Notes under the pieces: model-generated
The model's database searches: none
What the model saw: the letters and a program-made list of their open reading frames with translations, nothing else
Told to the model about the DNA's origin: nothing
Position numbers and translations under genes: made by a program
Part shown: one piece after another, positions 1-6,169 of the stretch
Layout of the letters: each line of letters opens with the position of its first letter
Numbering within the stretch: the first letter of the stretch is position 1
Assembly: GCA_900696615.1 (NCBI GenBank)
Contig: CAADGS010000030.1
Location: forward strand, 1-33,871
DNA: 33,871 bases
Direction: 5' to 3'
Source: an uncultured beta proteobacterium
GTDB taxonomy: Bacteria; Pseudomonadota; Gammaproteobacteria; Burkholderiales; Nitrosomonadaceae

Positions 1-335
1 TCATCGAAAGCCTGTTTGAGTGTTGTGCTTTTCAAGACTTCCTGCTTTTTCTCGGCAATCGGATTACGACCAGTAGCGATATGTCCGAGCAGCTTATGCG
101 CTTCTTTCCTGGCCTGCTCCACTGTCAGTTCAGGATAACGGCCAAGCGTCACACGTTTAACTTTGCCGTCGATCCGCTTTTCAAGAATGAAAGACTTTGC
201 ACCGGTGGAAGTTATGCGAACGGCAAAACCTTTCAATTCTATATCCCGAATGAAGGCTTGACCCGTTGCTGGTGTAGACAGTTTGTCTACATAGGATTTA
301 GTGATTTTCTGCGGAAGCGCTTGGGAAATAGTCAT
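1..335 (-). CDS. DUF4102-type tyrosine integrase, N-terminal part (runs off window)
   Basis: Reading the minus strand from the ATG at 335 gives about 111 codons open to the window edge: an N-terminus MTISQALPQKITKSYVDKL, then a stretch rich in the pattern GFAVRIT..GAKSFILEKRIDGK..RVTLGRYPELTVEQAR. This is the arm-type DNA-binding domain of P4-like phage and island integrases (DUF4102/PF13356). The core-binding and catalytic domains would lie left of base 1, so no catalytic residue is visible. The ATG at 335 has a GGAG eight bases upstream; an in-frame ATG at 353 would add six residues. The promoter side carries repeated GTAGAC motifs, and a tRNA-Thr 3' half lies 166 bp away. It probably serves a separate island lying mostly off window to the left. 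Confidence 0.85.
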   Translation of the reverse strand, partial: MTISQALPQKITKSYVDKLSTPATGQAFIRDIELKGFAVRITSTGAKSFILEKRIDGKVKRVTLGRYPELTVEQARKEAHKLLGHIATGRNPIAEKKQEVLKSTTLKQAFD

Positions 336-353
336 TGTTTTAACTCCATTCAT

Positions 354-388
354 GTAGACGCCATGTAGACACTATGTAGACAGTAGAC
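354..388. repeat. GTAGAC direct repeats upstream of the integrase
   Basis: GTAGAC occurs at 354, 365, 376 and 383, so the first three copies are exactly 11 bp apart, about one helical turn. An inverted pair, GTAGACA-GTT-TGTCTAC, lies at 274-290 inside the integrase start region. Spacing and position suit integrase arm-type sites or an autoregulatory operator; that role is inferred. Confidence 0.6.
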
Positions 389-500
389 GTCAAACTATGG
401 GGTGGAGTTTAAAACAATGTAACAGTAAAATCAATAAAAAACAATGAGTTTTAAACTATTTCAAAATTATTAAAACAACGTAAAACAGGTTATTTTAGAA

Positions 501-545
501 TTTGTAATCAGTAGGTCGGAGGTTCGACTCCTCTCAATAGAACCA
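501..545 (+). repeat. Detached 3' half of tRNA-Thr(UGU), probable att site
   Basis: The 45 bases align to tRNA positions 32-76: an anticodon loop reading TTTGTAA (anticodon TGT), a five-base variable loop, a T-arm GGAGG/TTCGACT/CCTCT, a 3' acceptor strand, and ACCA. The bases upstream of 501 form no anticodon 5' strand, D-arm or acceptor 5' strand, so this is not a working tRNA. A tRNA 3' half beside an integrase is the usual trace of site-specific integration, with the intact tRNA expected at the other end of the island. Assignment to Thr rests on the anticodon and is inferred. Confidence 0.65.
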
Positions 546-593
546 ATAAAATCAATAGGCTAGTGAAGATTGCTTCTGAGTGAAATTTCTTCG

Positions 594-613
594 GGGTTAC
601 ATCCGGGTTACAT
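594..613. repeat. GGGTTACAT tandem pair, 11-bp period
   Basis: GGGTTACAT occurs at 594-602 and 605-613. The 11-bp spacing matches the GTAGAC array on the other side of the tRNA-Thr fragment, but the motif differs. It may be an integrase arm-type site. The stretch 546-885 otherwise shows no convincing gene. Confidence 0.35.
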
Positions 614-885
614 TACCGGCAATTAACTTAAACAATTTTATTGAAGAAAAACATGCAAGAATTTCAAATTGATCGCGATAATTGCGCATCTTTCATTTTT
701 TAAATGGCGAATTTCTAGCCAAAGTATCAAGTTCAGATAATAACGCCTCAAGTTCTTCATATAGCGGTGAAACAGGTCACTGGCAAGTACTAACACGCGA
801 GTATTAATTACATGAGTCCGGTAGATTATGAGCAATGTGCTTTGATAAATGCTCTATAAATACTCCTTTTTTTGGAGGCAAATCA

Positions 886-1034
886 GATTTGGGTGACTGG
901 AAATCCAGAATCATGATGGATTCGCTATGCGAAGTATGTTACTGAGCATTTACGGATTGCAGCGGCTAGAATCGAGGGTGGACATGGCGGAAATGTTGTG
1001 AATCTGTCACGTTCAGAAAGAAAAAAGGAGTTAG
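886..1034 (+). pseudogene. Relic 3' end of a tyrosine integrase
   Basis: This stretch matches the last 159 bases of the intact integrase (6940-7098), with about ten substitutions counted over the longer repeat ending at 1104. An extra T near 921 breaks the reading frame just before the active-site tyrosine region. About 11 bp are missing where the intact copy has a doubled GTCACGTT. Homology fades left of 886, so only the C-terminus survives. Its stop codon and terminator-like hairpin (1027-1049) lie in the same place relative to the 44-bp tRNA-Lys repeat as in the intact copy. It is best read as the remains of an older, related element inserted at the same tRNA gene. Confidence 0.85.
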
Positions 1035-1060
1035 TGTTTAGCTAACCCCTTATTCTACTT

Positions 1061-1104
1061 GGTAGGTCGTGGCAGATTCGAACTGCCGACCAACGGATTA
1101 AAAG
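1061..1104. repeat. attachment-site repeat (tRNA-Lys 3' part), left copy
   Basis: These 44 bases, GGTAGGTCG... to ...GGATTAAAAG, are identical to 7125-7168 inside the intact tRNA-Lys gene. Identity stops in the anticodon region: the left copy continues ATAGAATA, the right copy TCCGCTGC. This marks the left boundary of the element that carries the retron, Rep, Xis and Int. Confidence 0.92.
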
Positions 1105-1147
1105 ATAGAATAAATATCTGTTTTTATTAATATTAATATCGCCGGTG

Positions 1148-1167
1148 CTCGCTAATACTCGCTAATA
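1148..1167. repeat. 10-bp tandem repeat CTCGCTAATA x2
   Basis: CTCGCTAATA occurs twice head to tail, 44 bp inside the left att repeat. It could be a recombinase or excisionase binding site near the element end. The rest of 1168-1305 is very AT-rich and shows no gene. Confidence 0.4.
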
Positions 1168-1305
1168 ATCTTCAAATTTGTCACGTTTTTATTTTTTGTA
1201 TGATCTTGACTCTTGCTTGCGATCATTCCCAAATTCAGTTCTATTAGTTTTTTTTGCCCCCTCCTTATATATGGGTAAGGGGAAATAGCAAAATTTGAAA
1301 TTTCC

Positions 1306-1337
1306 TTGTAGAAAAAAAAATTTTTTGTTGATACACT
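1306..1337 (+). promoter_or_regulatory. Candidate promoter for retron ncRNA
   Basis: TTGTAG (1306-1311) and GATACA (1330-1335), 18 bp apart, would start a transcript near 1342, exactly where the retron a1 arm begins. TACACT at 1332-1337 is an alternative -10. The match to consensus is weak; the position is the main argument. Confidence 0.35.
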
Positions 1338-1342
1338 CGAAA

Positions 1343-1484
1343 AATCAATTACGCGATTGGTAGTTAGCAACTATCTATGTCCGGTGTTTCGCAGGACTGC
1401 GCTTGAGTGGATGGCATCATCGGCACAAAATACAAGGCCGAAAAGCCGTCCTTGTATTTTGTGCCTAATTTAAGGTAATTGATT
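1343..1484 (+). ncRNA. Retron msr-msd ncRNA
   Basis: The layout matches a retron ncRNA. Arm a1 AATCAATTAC (1343-1352) is perfectly complementary to arm a2 GTAATTGATT (1475-1484), with ACAC/GTGT (1333-1336/1485-1488) extending the pairing past a bulge. TTAGC at 1364-1368 fits the branch-point context, so the branching G is likely 1367. A msr stem GTCC/GGAC (1379-1382/1394-1397) closes further pairs around a TTT loop (1387-1389). GATG-GCAT-CATC (1410-1421) may form a second small stem. The msd stem GGCACAAAATACAAGG (1422-1437) pairs perfectly over 16 bp with 1450-1465 around a 12-base loop. It sits directly upstream of the effector and RT genes, the order known for Ec86. The reverse-transcribed DNA should include the 1422-1465 hairpin; its exact ends are not predictable by eye. 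Confidence 0.85.
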
Positions 1485-2414
1485 GTGTCTGATATGCCCT
1501 TGGATTTATTTATTAATATTATAGAACCAAGGGCAAGTCGCCTAAAAAATCTGCCGAACAGGATATGGATTTTTGGCGGCCCTTTCGAGAATTGTTCTAA
1601 AAGTCCTCCTAAATCTTTGCGGGATTCATTCTGGAGGCGCCTTCTTTCGCAATCGAATGAATATAGCTGGACTAATAAACTCGAGCGTCCTGAGGATTAT
1701 GAGGATTGGTGGGCGTTTTCGGGTTATAAAGATTTACTTCAATTTGAACGAGATGCATGTTATCTAGCGCACGCAACGATACTTTTTGCTGAATCACCGG
1801 GTTCACTTGCTGAGTTAGGTGCTCTGTCACTTGATGAATCAATTCTATCTAAACTGCTGGTAGTGGTTGAATCTAAATACACTCAGGAAAGTATGCGTAA
1901 ATCATTCCTCAATCTTGGACCGTTAAAGCGTGTTGAGGATAATGGTTTTAAATGTGTCATTGGAACAAATGCTAATCATACTCGGGAATTGTCTGAAGAT
2001 GATTTTGAGACAATTACTCATTCAATCGATACATGGCTGCCACCATTAAAAAAAACCGCCTCTCTATGCATCACGAATCCAACGCATCGCCTTTTGTTAT
2101 TAGCGGATATTATCGATTTATTATATGTATGTAAGAAGAATGATGTACAGAAGATATTTTTGCATTTTAGCTCGGAGATAACTGAACAAGAACTTGAACA
2201 ATCATTAAAATTATTGGATTTCTTGGGTCTTATTAAGCTTGAGTATAGAGGGTATGAATGCTTTCTTGTTTCCAAAAAAACCTCTGGTGCACCTTGGATT
2301 GATTATAAAGCACAAAGCAACAAGAATTTTGATCGTATACGTTTTAAGCTTAGAAGTTTTAACCAAATTAAGGAAGACCATCGTCGATTTTCTATTTATA
2401 AGGGGCAGTCATGA
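1485..2414 (+). CDS. Retron type II-A effector (NDT-like domain plus DNA-binding C-terminus)
   Basis: This is the toxic effector of an Ec86/St85-like retron. In Ec86 the homologue is a nucleoside-deoxyribosyltransferase-like enzyme held inactive by the RT-msDNA complex and released on phage attack. Seen here: a Rossmann-type start (IWIFGGPFE), an ERDACYLAHATILFAESPGSLAELGALS block aligning with VIILFPESPGSFTELGAFS of Ec86 (acidic residues E103 and E110), and KSFLNLGPLKRV matching KRSFINYGPVRLL. The C-terminal half (about 195-309) has a winged-helix-like look (EQELEQSLKLLDFLGLIKLEYRGYECFLVS). I chose GTG 1485, nine bases after AAGG; TTG 1479 lies inside the a2 arm and ATG 1494 is a possible later start. 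The gene overlaps the RT by 4 bp, so the two are translationally coupled. The 309-aa length suits the family. Confidence 0.88.
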   Translation: MSDMPLDLFINIIEPRASRLKNLPNRIWIFGGPFENCSKSPPKSLRDSFWRRLLSQSNEYSWTNKLERPEDYEDWWAFSGYKDLLQFERDACYLAHATILFAESPGSLAELGALSLDESILSKLLVVVESKYTQESMRKSFLNLGPLKRVEDNGFKCVIGTNANHTRELSEDDFETITHSIDTWLPPLKKTASLCITNPTHRLLLLADIIDLLYVCKKNDVQKIFLHFSSEITEQELEQSLKLLDFLGLIKLEYRGYECFLVSKKTSGAPWIDYKAQSNKNFDRIRFKLRSFNQIKEDHRRFSIYKGQS

Positions 2415-3361
2415 GTTTTGCAAGAGAGCCTCTTTTTGTTCGCTTATTGGATTTGACACCGTTTTCTGAGCGCGACCTAGCTATTCTTATTGCTACTGCT
2501 CCGAGACGTTATAAGGATCATTATATCGAGAAACGCAATGGTCGAGGTAAACGACTTATCTCTCAACCAACTGCCGAACTAAAGTTTGTACAGCGGCTTC
2601 TGATTAAACATGAACTTACGCATTTACAGTTACACGAAGCTTCTGTCGCATACCGTTCCGGTTCGTCCATTATGGATCATGCATCCCCCCATGCTTCAGC
2701 ACGTTATTTATTAAAACTCGATTTTAAGGACTTTTTTCCAAGCCTTAAAGCAAGCACTCTACAATATCGATTTACCAAAGATTCTGATTATTCTGAAAAT
2801 GAAAAATGGATTTTATGCCAATTACTTTGTCGAGGTAGCCTCATTACTGGTGATCTCCAGTTGTCAATTGGTGCACCCAGCTCGCCATACATCTCAAATT
2901 ATCTAATGTGGGAATTTGATACCAAATTAACAGAGTTCTGTAAAAAGTATAGTGCAGAATATACTCGTTATGCTGACGATCTAGCTATTTCAACTTCTCA
3001 GCCCCATGCTCTTGATAAGATAGAATCGGAAGTGCGCCGTCTTCTGATGGAACTGTCTTATTTAAAGCTTACTCTGAACGAAGATAAGAAAGTTAATGTA
3101 TCAAAGAAAAATCGCCGTACTTTGGTGAGTTTGAGATTAGCTAATGATGGTAATGTATCTGTTGGTCGACAAAGAAAACGGCAATTGCGTGCTGCAATGA
3201 ATGCGTTAATTCATGGGAGATTATCTACAGCAGAAATAAGTCGTTTCCGCGGTATGATGGCGTTTGTTTACTCAATAGATCCAAACTTTGTAGATCAACT
3301 CTGTAGTAAAAATGGTTTTGCTACTATTAGTGCTATTGATGCAGTCAAAATAAAAAAATGA
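2411..3361 (+). CDS. Retron reverse transcriptase (St85/Ec86-like)
   Basis: This 316-aa RNA-directed DNA polymerase would copy the msd part of the ncRNA, primed from the branching G. RT blocks appear in order: RLISQPTAELKFVQ (about 50-63), LLKLDFKDFFPSL (RT3, catalytic Asp about 103), LSIGAPSSPYISN (RT4), YTRYADDLAIST with Y187-A-D-D190 (RT5), and LTLNEDKKVNVSKKNRRT (RT6). The C-terminal block SVGRQRKRQLRAAMNALIHG aligns with the Ec86 msr-recognition region. Compared with Ec86, the NAxxH motif reads HASPH (90-94) and VTG reads LVS (238-240). Its ATG overlaps the effector stop (ATGA). With the effector and ncRNA it should form an anti-phage toxin-antitoxin-like unit. Confidence 0.92.
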   Translation: MSFAREPLFVRLLDLTPFSERDLAILIATAPRRYKDHYIEKRNGRGKRLISQPTAELKFVQRLLIKHELTHLQLHEASVAYRSGSSIMDHASPHASARYLLKLDFKDFFPSLKASTLQYRFTKDSDYSENEKWILCQLLCRGSLITGDLQLSIGAPSSPYISNYLMWEFDTKLTEFCKKYSAEYTRYADDLAISTSQPHALDKIESEVRRLLMELSYLKLTLNEDKKVNVSKKNRRTLVSLRLANDGNVSVGRQRKRQLRAAMNALIHGRLSTAEISRFRGMMAFVYSIDPNFVDQLCSKNGFATISAIDAVKIKK

Positions 3362-3500
3362 TTTGGCAAGATATTGATTCTATGTGTTATATACATAAAA
3401 TAAAAATTTTATAAAGATATCATGAGACTTGGCGTTATAAAAGTTAACAAAAGCTTCTCGCAAATCGATTTTTATTTCTTTCGATTCTTGTTTGATTCGG

Positions 3501-4247
3501 ATGCTAGCTCATATCAAGATTCTTTCTCTGTGGGAAATTGCCCACTATTGGCATAATTACGATCCTAGGCTTTCCAAAACCCATCAATTACCACTGGAAG
3601 TACGCGATACATTGCTTGTACTTTCTATGACTTATAGCAAAAATCTCAATATTCGAGTCGAACAAAACAAAACATTTTTAATTGATCTTATTGGTCGAAC
3701 GCGCCGCCTTACTTCCCGGCATTATCGGCAAGTTTTTAAGAAATCAATGGAAAAGAAGATATTTGGTAAGCGATTCTTTAGCAGTATGTTTCTTACTCGT
3801 AGCCAATTAGCTAAGTGGTGCATCGATAATAAAGAGCCTTTACCAGAATTCTGGTTTTCTGATAATGATAATCATCCATTTGATGTATCAGACGAGAATC
3901 TCCTTAAAGAAATGTCAGTAGATGGCCATTATAAGGTTATGCTGCTTTACGATGATCATAAGAATGTGAATTCTGAATCAGCGTCAAATCAATCAAGCTT
4001 TACAACAGTTAGTGACAATGCGGTTAAAGCTGCCAAAGCTAAGCATGCACAGACCAATGCTATTAAAAGTCGGTTTATCAACTTCCACCTAACTGAAGGT
4101 GATAAATACCCTAGTAAGAAAGCTTCCGCAGAGCATTTTTTTAATTCCTTGGAAAAGCGGGAACAGTTTGTTTTTAATAGCTGTGCAACGGCCACACGTG
4201 TCTTTCTAGACGCTCTACGCAATCACCAGAAGCAAAAGAAATCTTAA
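3501..4247 (+). CDS. Unrecognised 248-251-aa element protein
   Basis: I cannot name this protein. The N-terminal part reads SLWEIAHYWHNYDPRLSKT and LPLEVRDTLLVLSMTYSKNL; the middle has LTRSQLAKWCIDNKEPLPEFWF; the C-terminal third (about 160-248) is lysine-rich and helical. It resembles, from memory only, uncharacterised proteins encoded upstream of replication genes in proteobacterial integrated elements. It lies 139 bp after the RT and 171 bp before rep, on the same strand. No signal peptide or membrane segment is visible. TTG 3492 would add three residues; neither start has a clear ribosome-binding site. It may be a third retron-linked gene or part of the element's replication module; the second seems likelier because of the gap after the RT. 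Confidence 0.75.
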   Translation: MLAHIKILSLWEIAHYWHNYDPRLSKTHQLPLEVRDTLLVLSMTYSKNLNIRVEQNKTFLIDLIGRTRRLTSRHYRQVFKKSMEKKIFGKRFFSSMFLTRSQLAKWCIDNKEPLPEFWFSDNDNHPFDVSDENLLKEMSVDGHYKVMLLYDDHKNVNSESASNQSSFTTVSDNAVKAAKAKHAQTNAIKSRFINFHLTEGDKYPSKKASAEHFFNSLEKREQFVFNSCATATRVFLDALRNHQKQKKS

Positions 4248-4254
4248 TAAGTCT

Positions 4255-4280
4255 ATGTACGTTTACATGCAAACGTACAT
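4255..4280. repeat. Perfect 10-bp inverted repeat upstream of rep
   Basis: ATGTACGTTT (4255-4264) and AAACGTACAT (4271-4280) flank ACATGC. No T-run follows, so a terminator is unlikely. Next comes the 12-bp palindrome TCAGAGCTCTGA (4299-4310), enclosed by CCTGTACA/TGTGCAGG (4291-4298/4323-4330). The block of dyads between two genes and ahead of rep is a candidate replication origin or operator. Confidence 0.6.
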
Positions 4281-4387
4281 TAGGATATGACCTGTACATC
4301 AGAGCTCTGAAATCGCGGCTTTTGTGCAGGTGTATCTACGTTTGCTTGTAGCCGCAGTAGTCAGCCCATTCGGGAAGTACGATAGTT

Positions 4388-4413
4388 CCTCCGTCATCAA
4401 TAACTTACGGAGG
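4388..4413 (+). promoter_or_regulatory. Hairpin sequestering the rep ribosome-binding site
   Basis: CCTCCGT (4388-4394) pairs with ACGGAGG (4407-4413) across a 12-base loop. The 3' arm contains the GGAGG ribosome-binding site (4409-4413) five bases before the rep ATG at 4419. Pairing would hide it, which suggests translational control of the replication initiator. Confidence 0.6.
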
Positions 4414-4418
4414 TAGTA

Positions 4419-5819
4419 ATGAAACGAAACAAACGGTCTGAATATGAAAATTTAGTATCAGTCTCAGATGCAAGGAAAGCGAAACACATACAATCCGCTG
4501 AGCCAACACGCGAAGCAACGCGCGATAGCGCGGCCGCGTGGCGGGGTGGCGAAGTGGAACAAGATTTGGCGGATGCGTTGCATCAGTCCGAATCAGCTTC
4601 AGAGGGTACGCCCCCTAGTAACACAGTACCCAATAACTGCAATAGTGAGTATTTTAAGCTTTTAAGGTTTGGGGTTGATAGTCTTTATTTATCCTATCCG
4701 GGTGAATTATTGCCGGAAGTGGATGAAGAGTTAAAAGAACTGAAACAGGTTGCGCAGTTGCTTGAGCTGCATGAGCAGGCGCTTGCTCAATACTCAATCA
4801 ATGAGCATATCTTTGAAGTAAAAAGCAGCGGTAAAGGATTCTTTCCTTATGTACTGAGAGATAATGCTTTTCATATTCAGCTATCCCGTAGCCGGTCTAT
4901 TCCATTCGCCTATGTGCAGCTTTCCAGCCAATACCTGACGCATAAGGCTCCACTGGATGCAGAAAAATCCTTGCAACTTGTTCTAAAGCGGCTTGGAAAA
5001 ATGGAAGAATCCGCCAATATCAGCCGGATCGATTTATTTGTCGATTTTGTCACATCGGAAAATATGGAAAGCTGGGATCGTCATGCCTGGGTTACGCGTG
5101 CTTCAGCCATCAATACTTATTCTGTTGAACGTGAATTCTCCGGCTGGATGATCGGGGCAGGGGGCGTTATCAGTTGCCGTTTGTATAACAAGACGCTGGA
5201 AATAAAACAATCCAGGAAAACTTATCTGCTCGAATTGTGGCATAAAGCCGGGTGGAATGGATACGATCCGGTATGGCGGCTTGAATTTCAATTAAAACGG
5301 GAAGTGCTCACGCAAAAAGGGTTAGGCAAGCTTACTGAGGTAATGGATAATCTCAACGGCTTATGGAGCTATGCCACCACCGAATGGCTACGGTTAACGC
5401 TACCCAATGCGGAAGATAAAACCCGTTCACGTTGGCCGATTCATCCATTATGGGGCTATTTATCTTCAGTGGATTGGCAAACCGATAACAATCCCTTATT
5501 GCCGCGTTTCAGTTCTGCACGGATTCCCAGCAATGAAATGATTTTCCGCGGTGCGCTGAGTTCTCTCACTTCTTTCATGGCACGCGAGCAAATCACAAAC
5601 TTCGATCATGGGTTTGCCGCCTATAAATTGGCTTTCTGTCAGCACTTCGAAGAAAAGAGCTTCAATCTGGGGCTGTCTTTCGATGATTTCATCAAAGAAA
5701 AGATAGCCATTAAAGCGCGTCAGTTCAATACCATCCTGAATCGCGATATCGAAGCCGAAGAAAAAGCCAAGCTGAGTAAATCTGCCACTGAGTATCGGAA
5801 GCAATCAGACGGTGAATAA
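4419..5819 (+). CDS. Replication initiation factor-like protein (phage/plasmid Rep)
   Basis: This 466-aa protein looks like the replication initiation factor family (PF02486 type, as in RstA-like and rolling-circle-type initiators). I see RIDLFVDF at 203-210 and RLYNKTLEIKQ from 254, with WRLEFQLKREVL after it; these correspond to the acidic core motif and RxYNK motif of that family. The first 75 residues are polar, low in complexity and probably disordered. It would nick or open the element's origin, allowing it to replicate after excision. The start is fixed by a strong GGAGG five bases upstream of ATG, inside the 4388-4413 hairpin. It ends two bases before the excisionase-like gene, so rep, xis and int form one unit. 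The tyrosine nucleophile was not assigned. Confidence 0.75.
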   Translation: MKRNKRSEYENLVSVSDARKAKHIQSAEPTREATRDSAAAWRGGEVEQDLADALHQSESASEGTPPSNTVPNNCNSEYFKLLRFGVDSLYLSYPGELLPEVDEELKELKQVAQLLELHEQALAQYSINEHIFEVKSSGKGFFPYVLRDNAFHIQLSRSRSIPFAYVQLSSQYLTHKAPLDAEKSLQLVLKRLGKMEESANISRIDLFVDFVTSENMESWDRHAWVTRASAINTYSVEREFSGWMIGAGGVISCRLYNKTLEIKQSRKTYLLELWHKAGWNGYDPVWRLEFQLKREVLTQKGLGKLTEVMDNLNGLWSYATTEWLRLTLPNAEDKTRSRWPIHPLWGYLSSVDWQTDNNPLLPRFSSARIPSNEMIFRGALSSLTSFMAREQITNFDHGFAAYKLAFCQHFEEKSFNLGLSFDDFIKEKIAIKARQFNTILNRDIEAEEKAKLSKSATEYRKQSDGE

Positions 5820-5821
5820 CG

Positions 5822-6169
5822 ATGGATAAAGTTAGTCTGCCCCTGCCTGCCATCCGTTGCTTATCCAAGGAAGAAGCAGCGCAATATCTCGGTATCGGCG
5901 TCACATTGCTCTCTGAATTGGATATTCCTTGTATCAAGATAGGTCGCCGCAGTCTTTATGACAGGGTTGACCTGGATGTCTGGATAGAAGAATATAAGCA
6001 AGGCGAGCACGGGCGGGCTAAGAAGGAGGCAATATGGCCCAAACCCAAGAAGGAGTCTACCGGAGACAAGATTCTCGTTTCTGGTGGATTGCAACAACGC
6101 TCCCAAACGGCAAAAGAATACGCCAAAGCGCTGGGACTGAAAACCGACAAGATGCTGAAGCTCTGCTAG
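5822..6169 (+). CDS. Excisionase-like helix-turn-helix protein
   Basis: The 115-aa product begins with a MerR/AlpA-like winged-helix module, CLSKEEAAQYLGIGVTLLSEL followed by KIGRRSLYDRVDLDVWIEEY (about 13-60), the usual shape of small excisionases that bind DNA and direct the integrase towards excision. The last 45 residues are basic and overlap the integrase gene by 136 bp in another frame; the HTH module alone would be a normal-sized excisionase. It follows rep by two bases. No good ribosome-binding site precedes the ATG, so coupling to rep is likely. Confidence 0.75.
   Translation: MDKVSLPLPAIRCLSKEEAAQYLGIGVTLLSELDIPCIKIGRRSLYDRVDLDVWIEEYKQGEHGRAKKEAIWPKPKKESTGDKILVSGGLQQRSQTAKEYAKALGLKTDKMLKLC

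Noticed and set aside
81-368. Open frame of 95 aa on the plus strand
   Set aside because: It is the antisense shadow of the integrase N-terminus on the minus strand, which has clear family similarity.
501-545. Functional tRNA-Thr gene
   Set aside because: No 5' acceptor strand, D-arm or 5' anticodon strand is present upstream; only the 3' half exists.
638-835. 65-aa minus-strand open frame in the 546-885 gap
   Set aside because: No ribosome-binding site and no recognisable domain; AT-rich chance frame.
1152-1370. 72-aa minus-strand open frame over the retron leader
   Set aside because: It runs antisense into the ncRNA and promoter region, has poly-A/T-driven codons and no start signal.
1422-1465. 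msd hairpin read as a Rho-independent terminator
   Set aside because: No T-run follows the 3' arm, and it sits inside the paired a1/a2 arms directly before the retron genes.
5496-5804. 102-aa minus-strand frame inside rep
   Set aside because: Antisense shadow of the rep coding sequence; no independent start signal.
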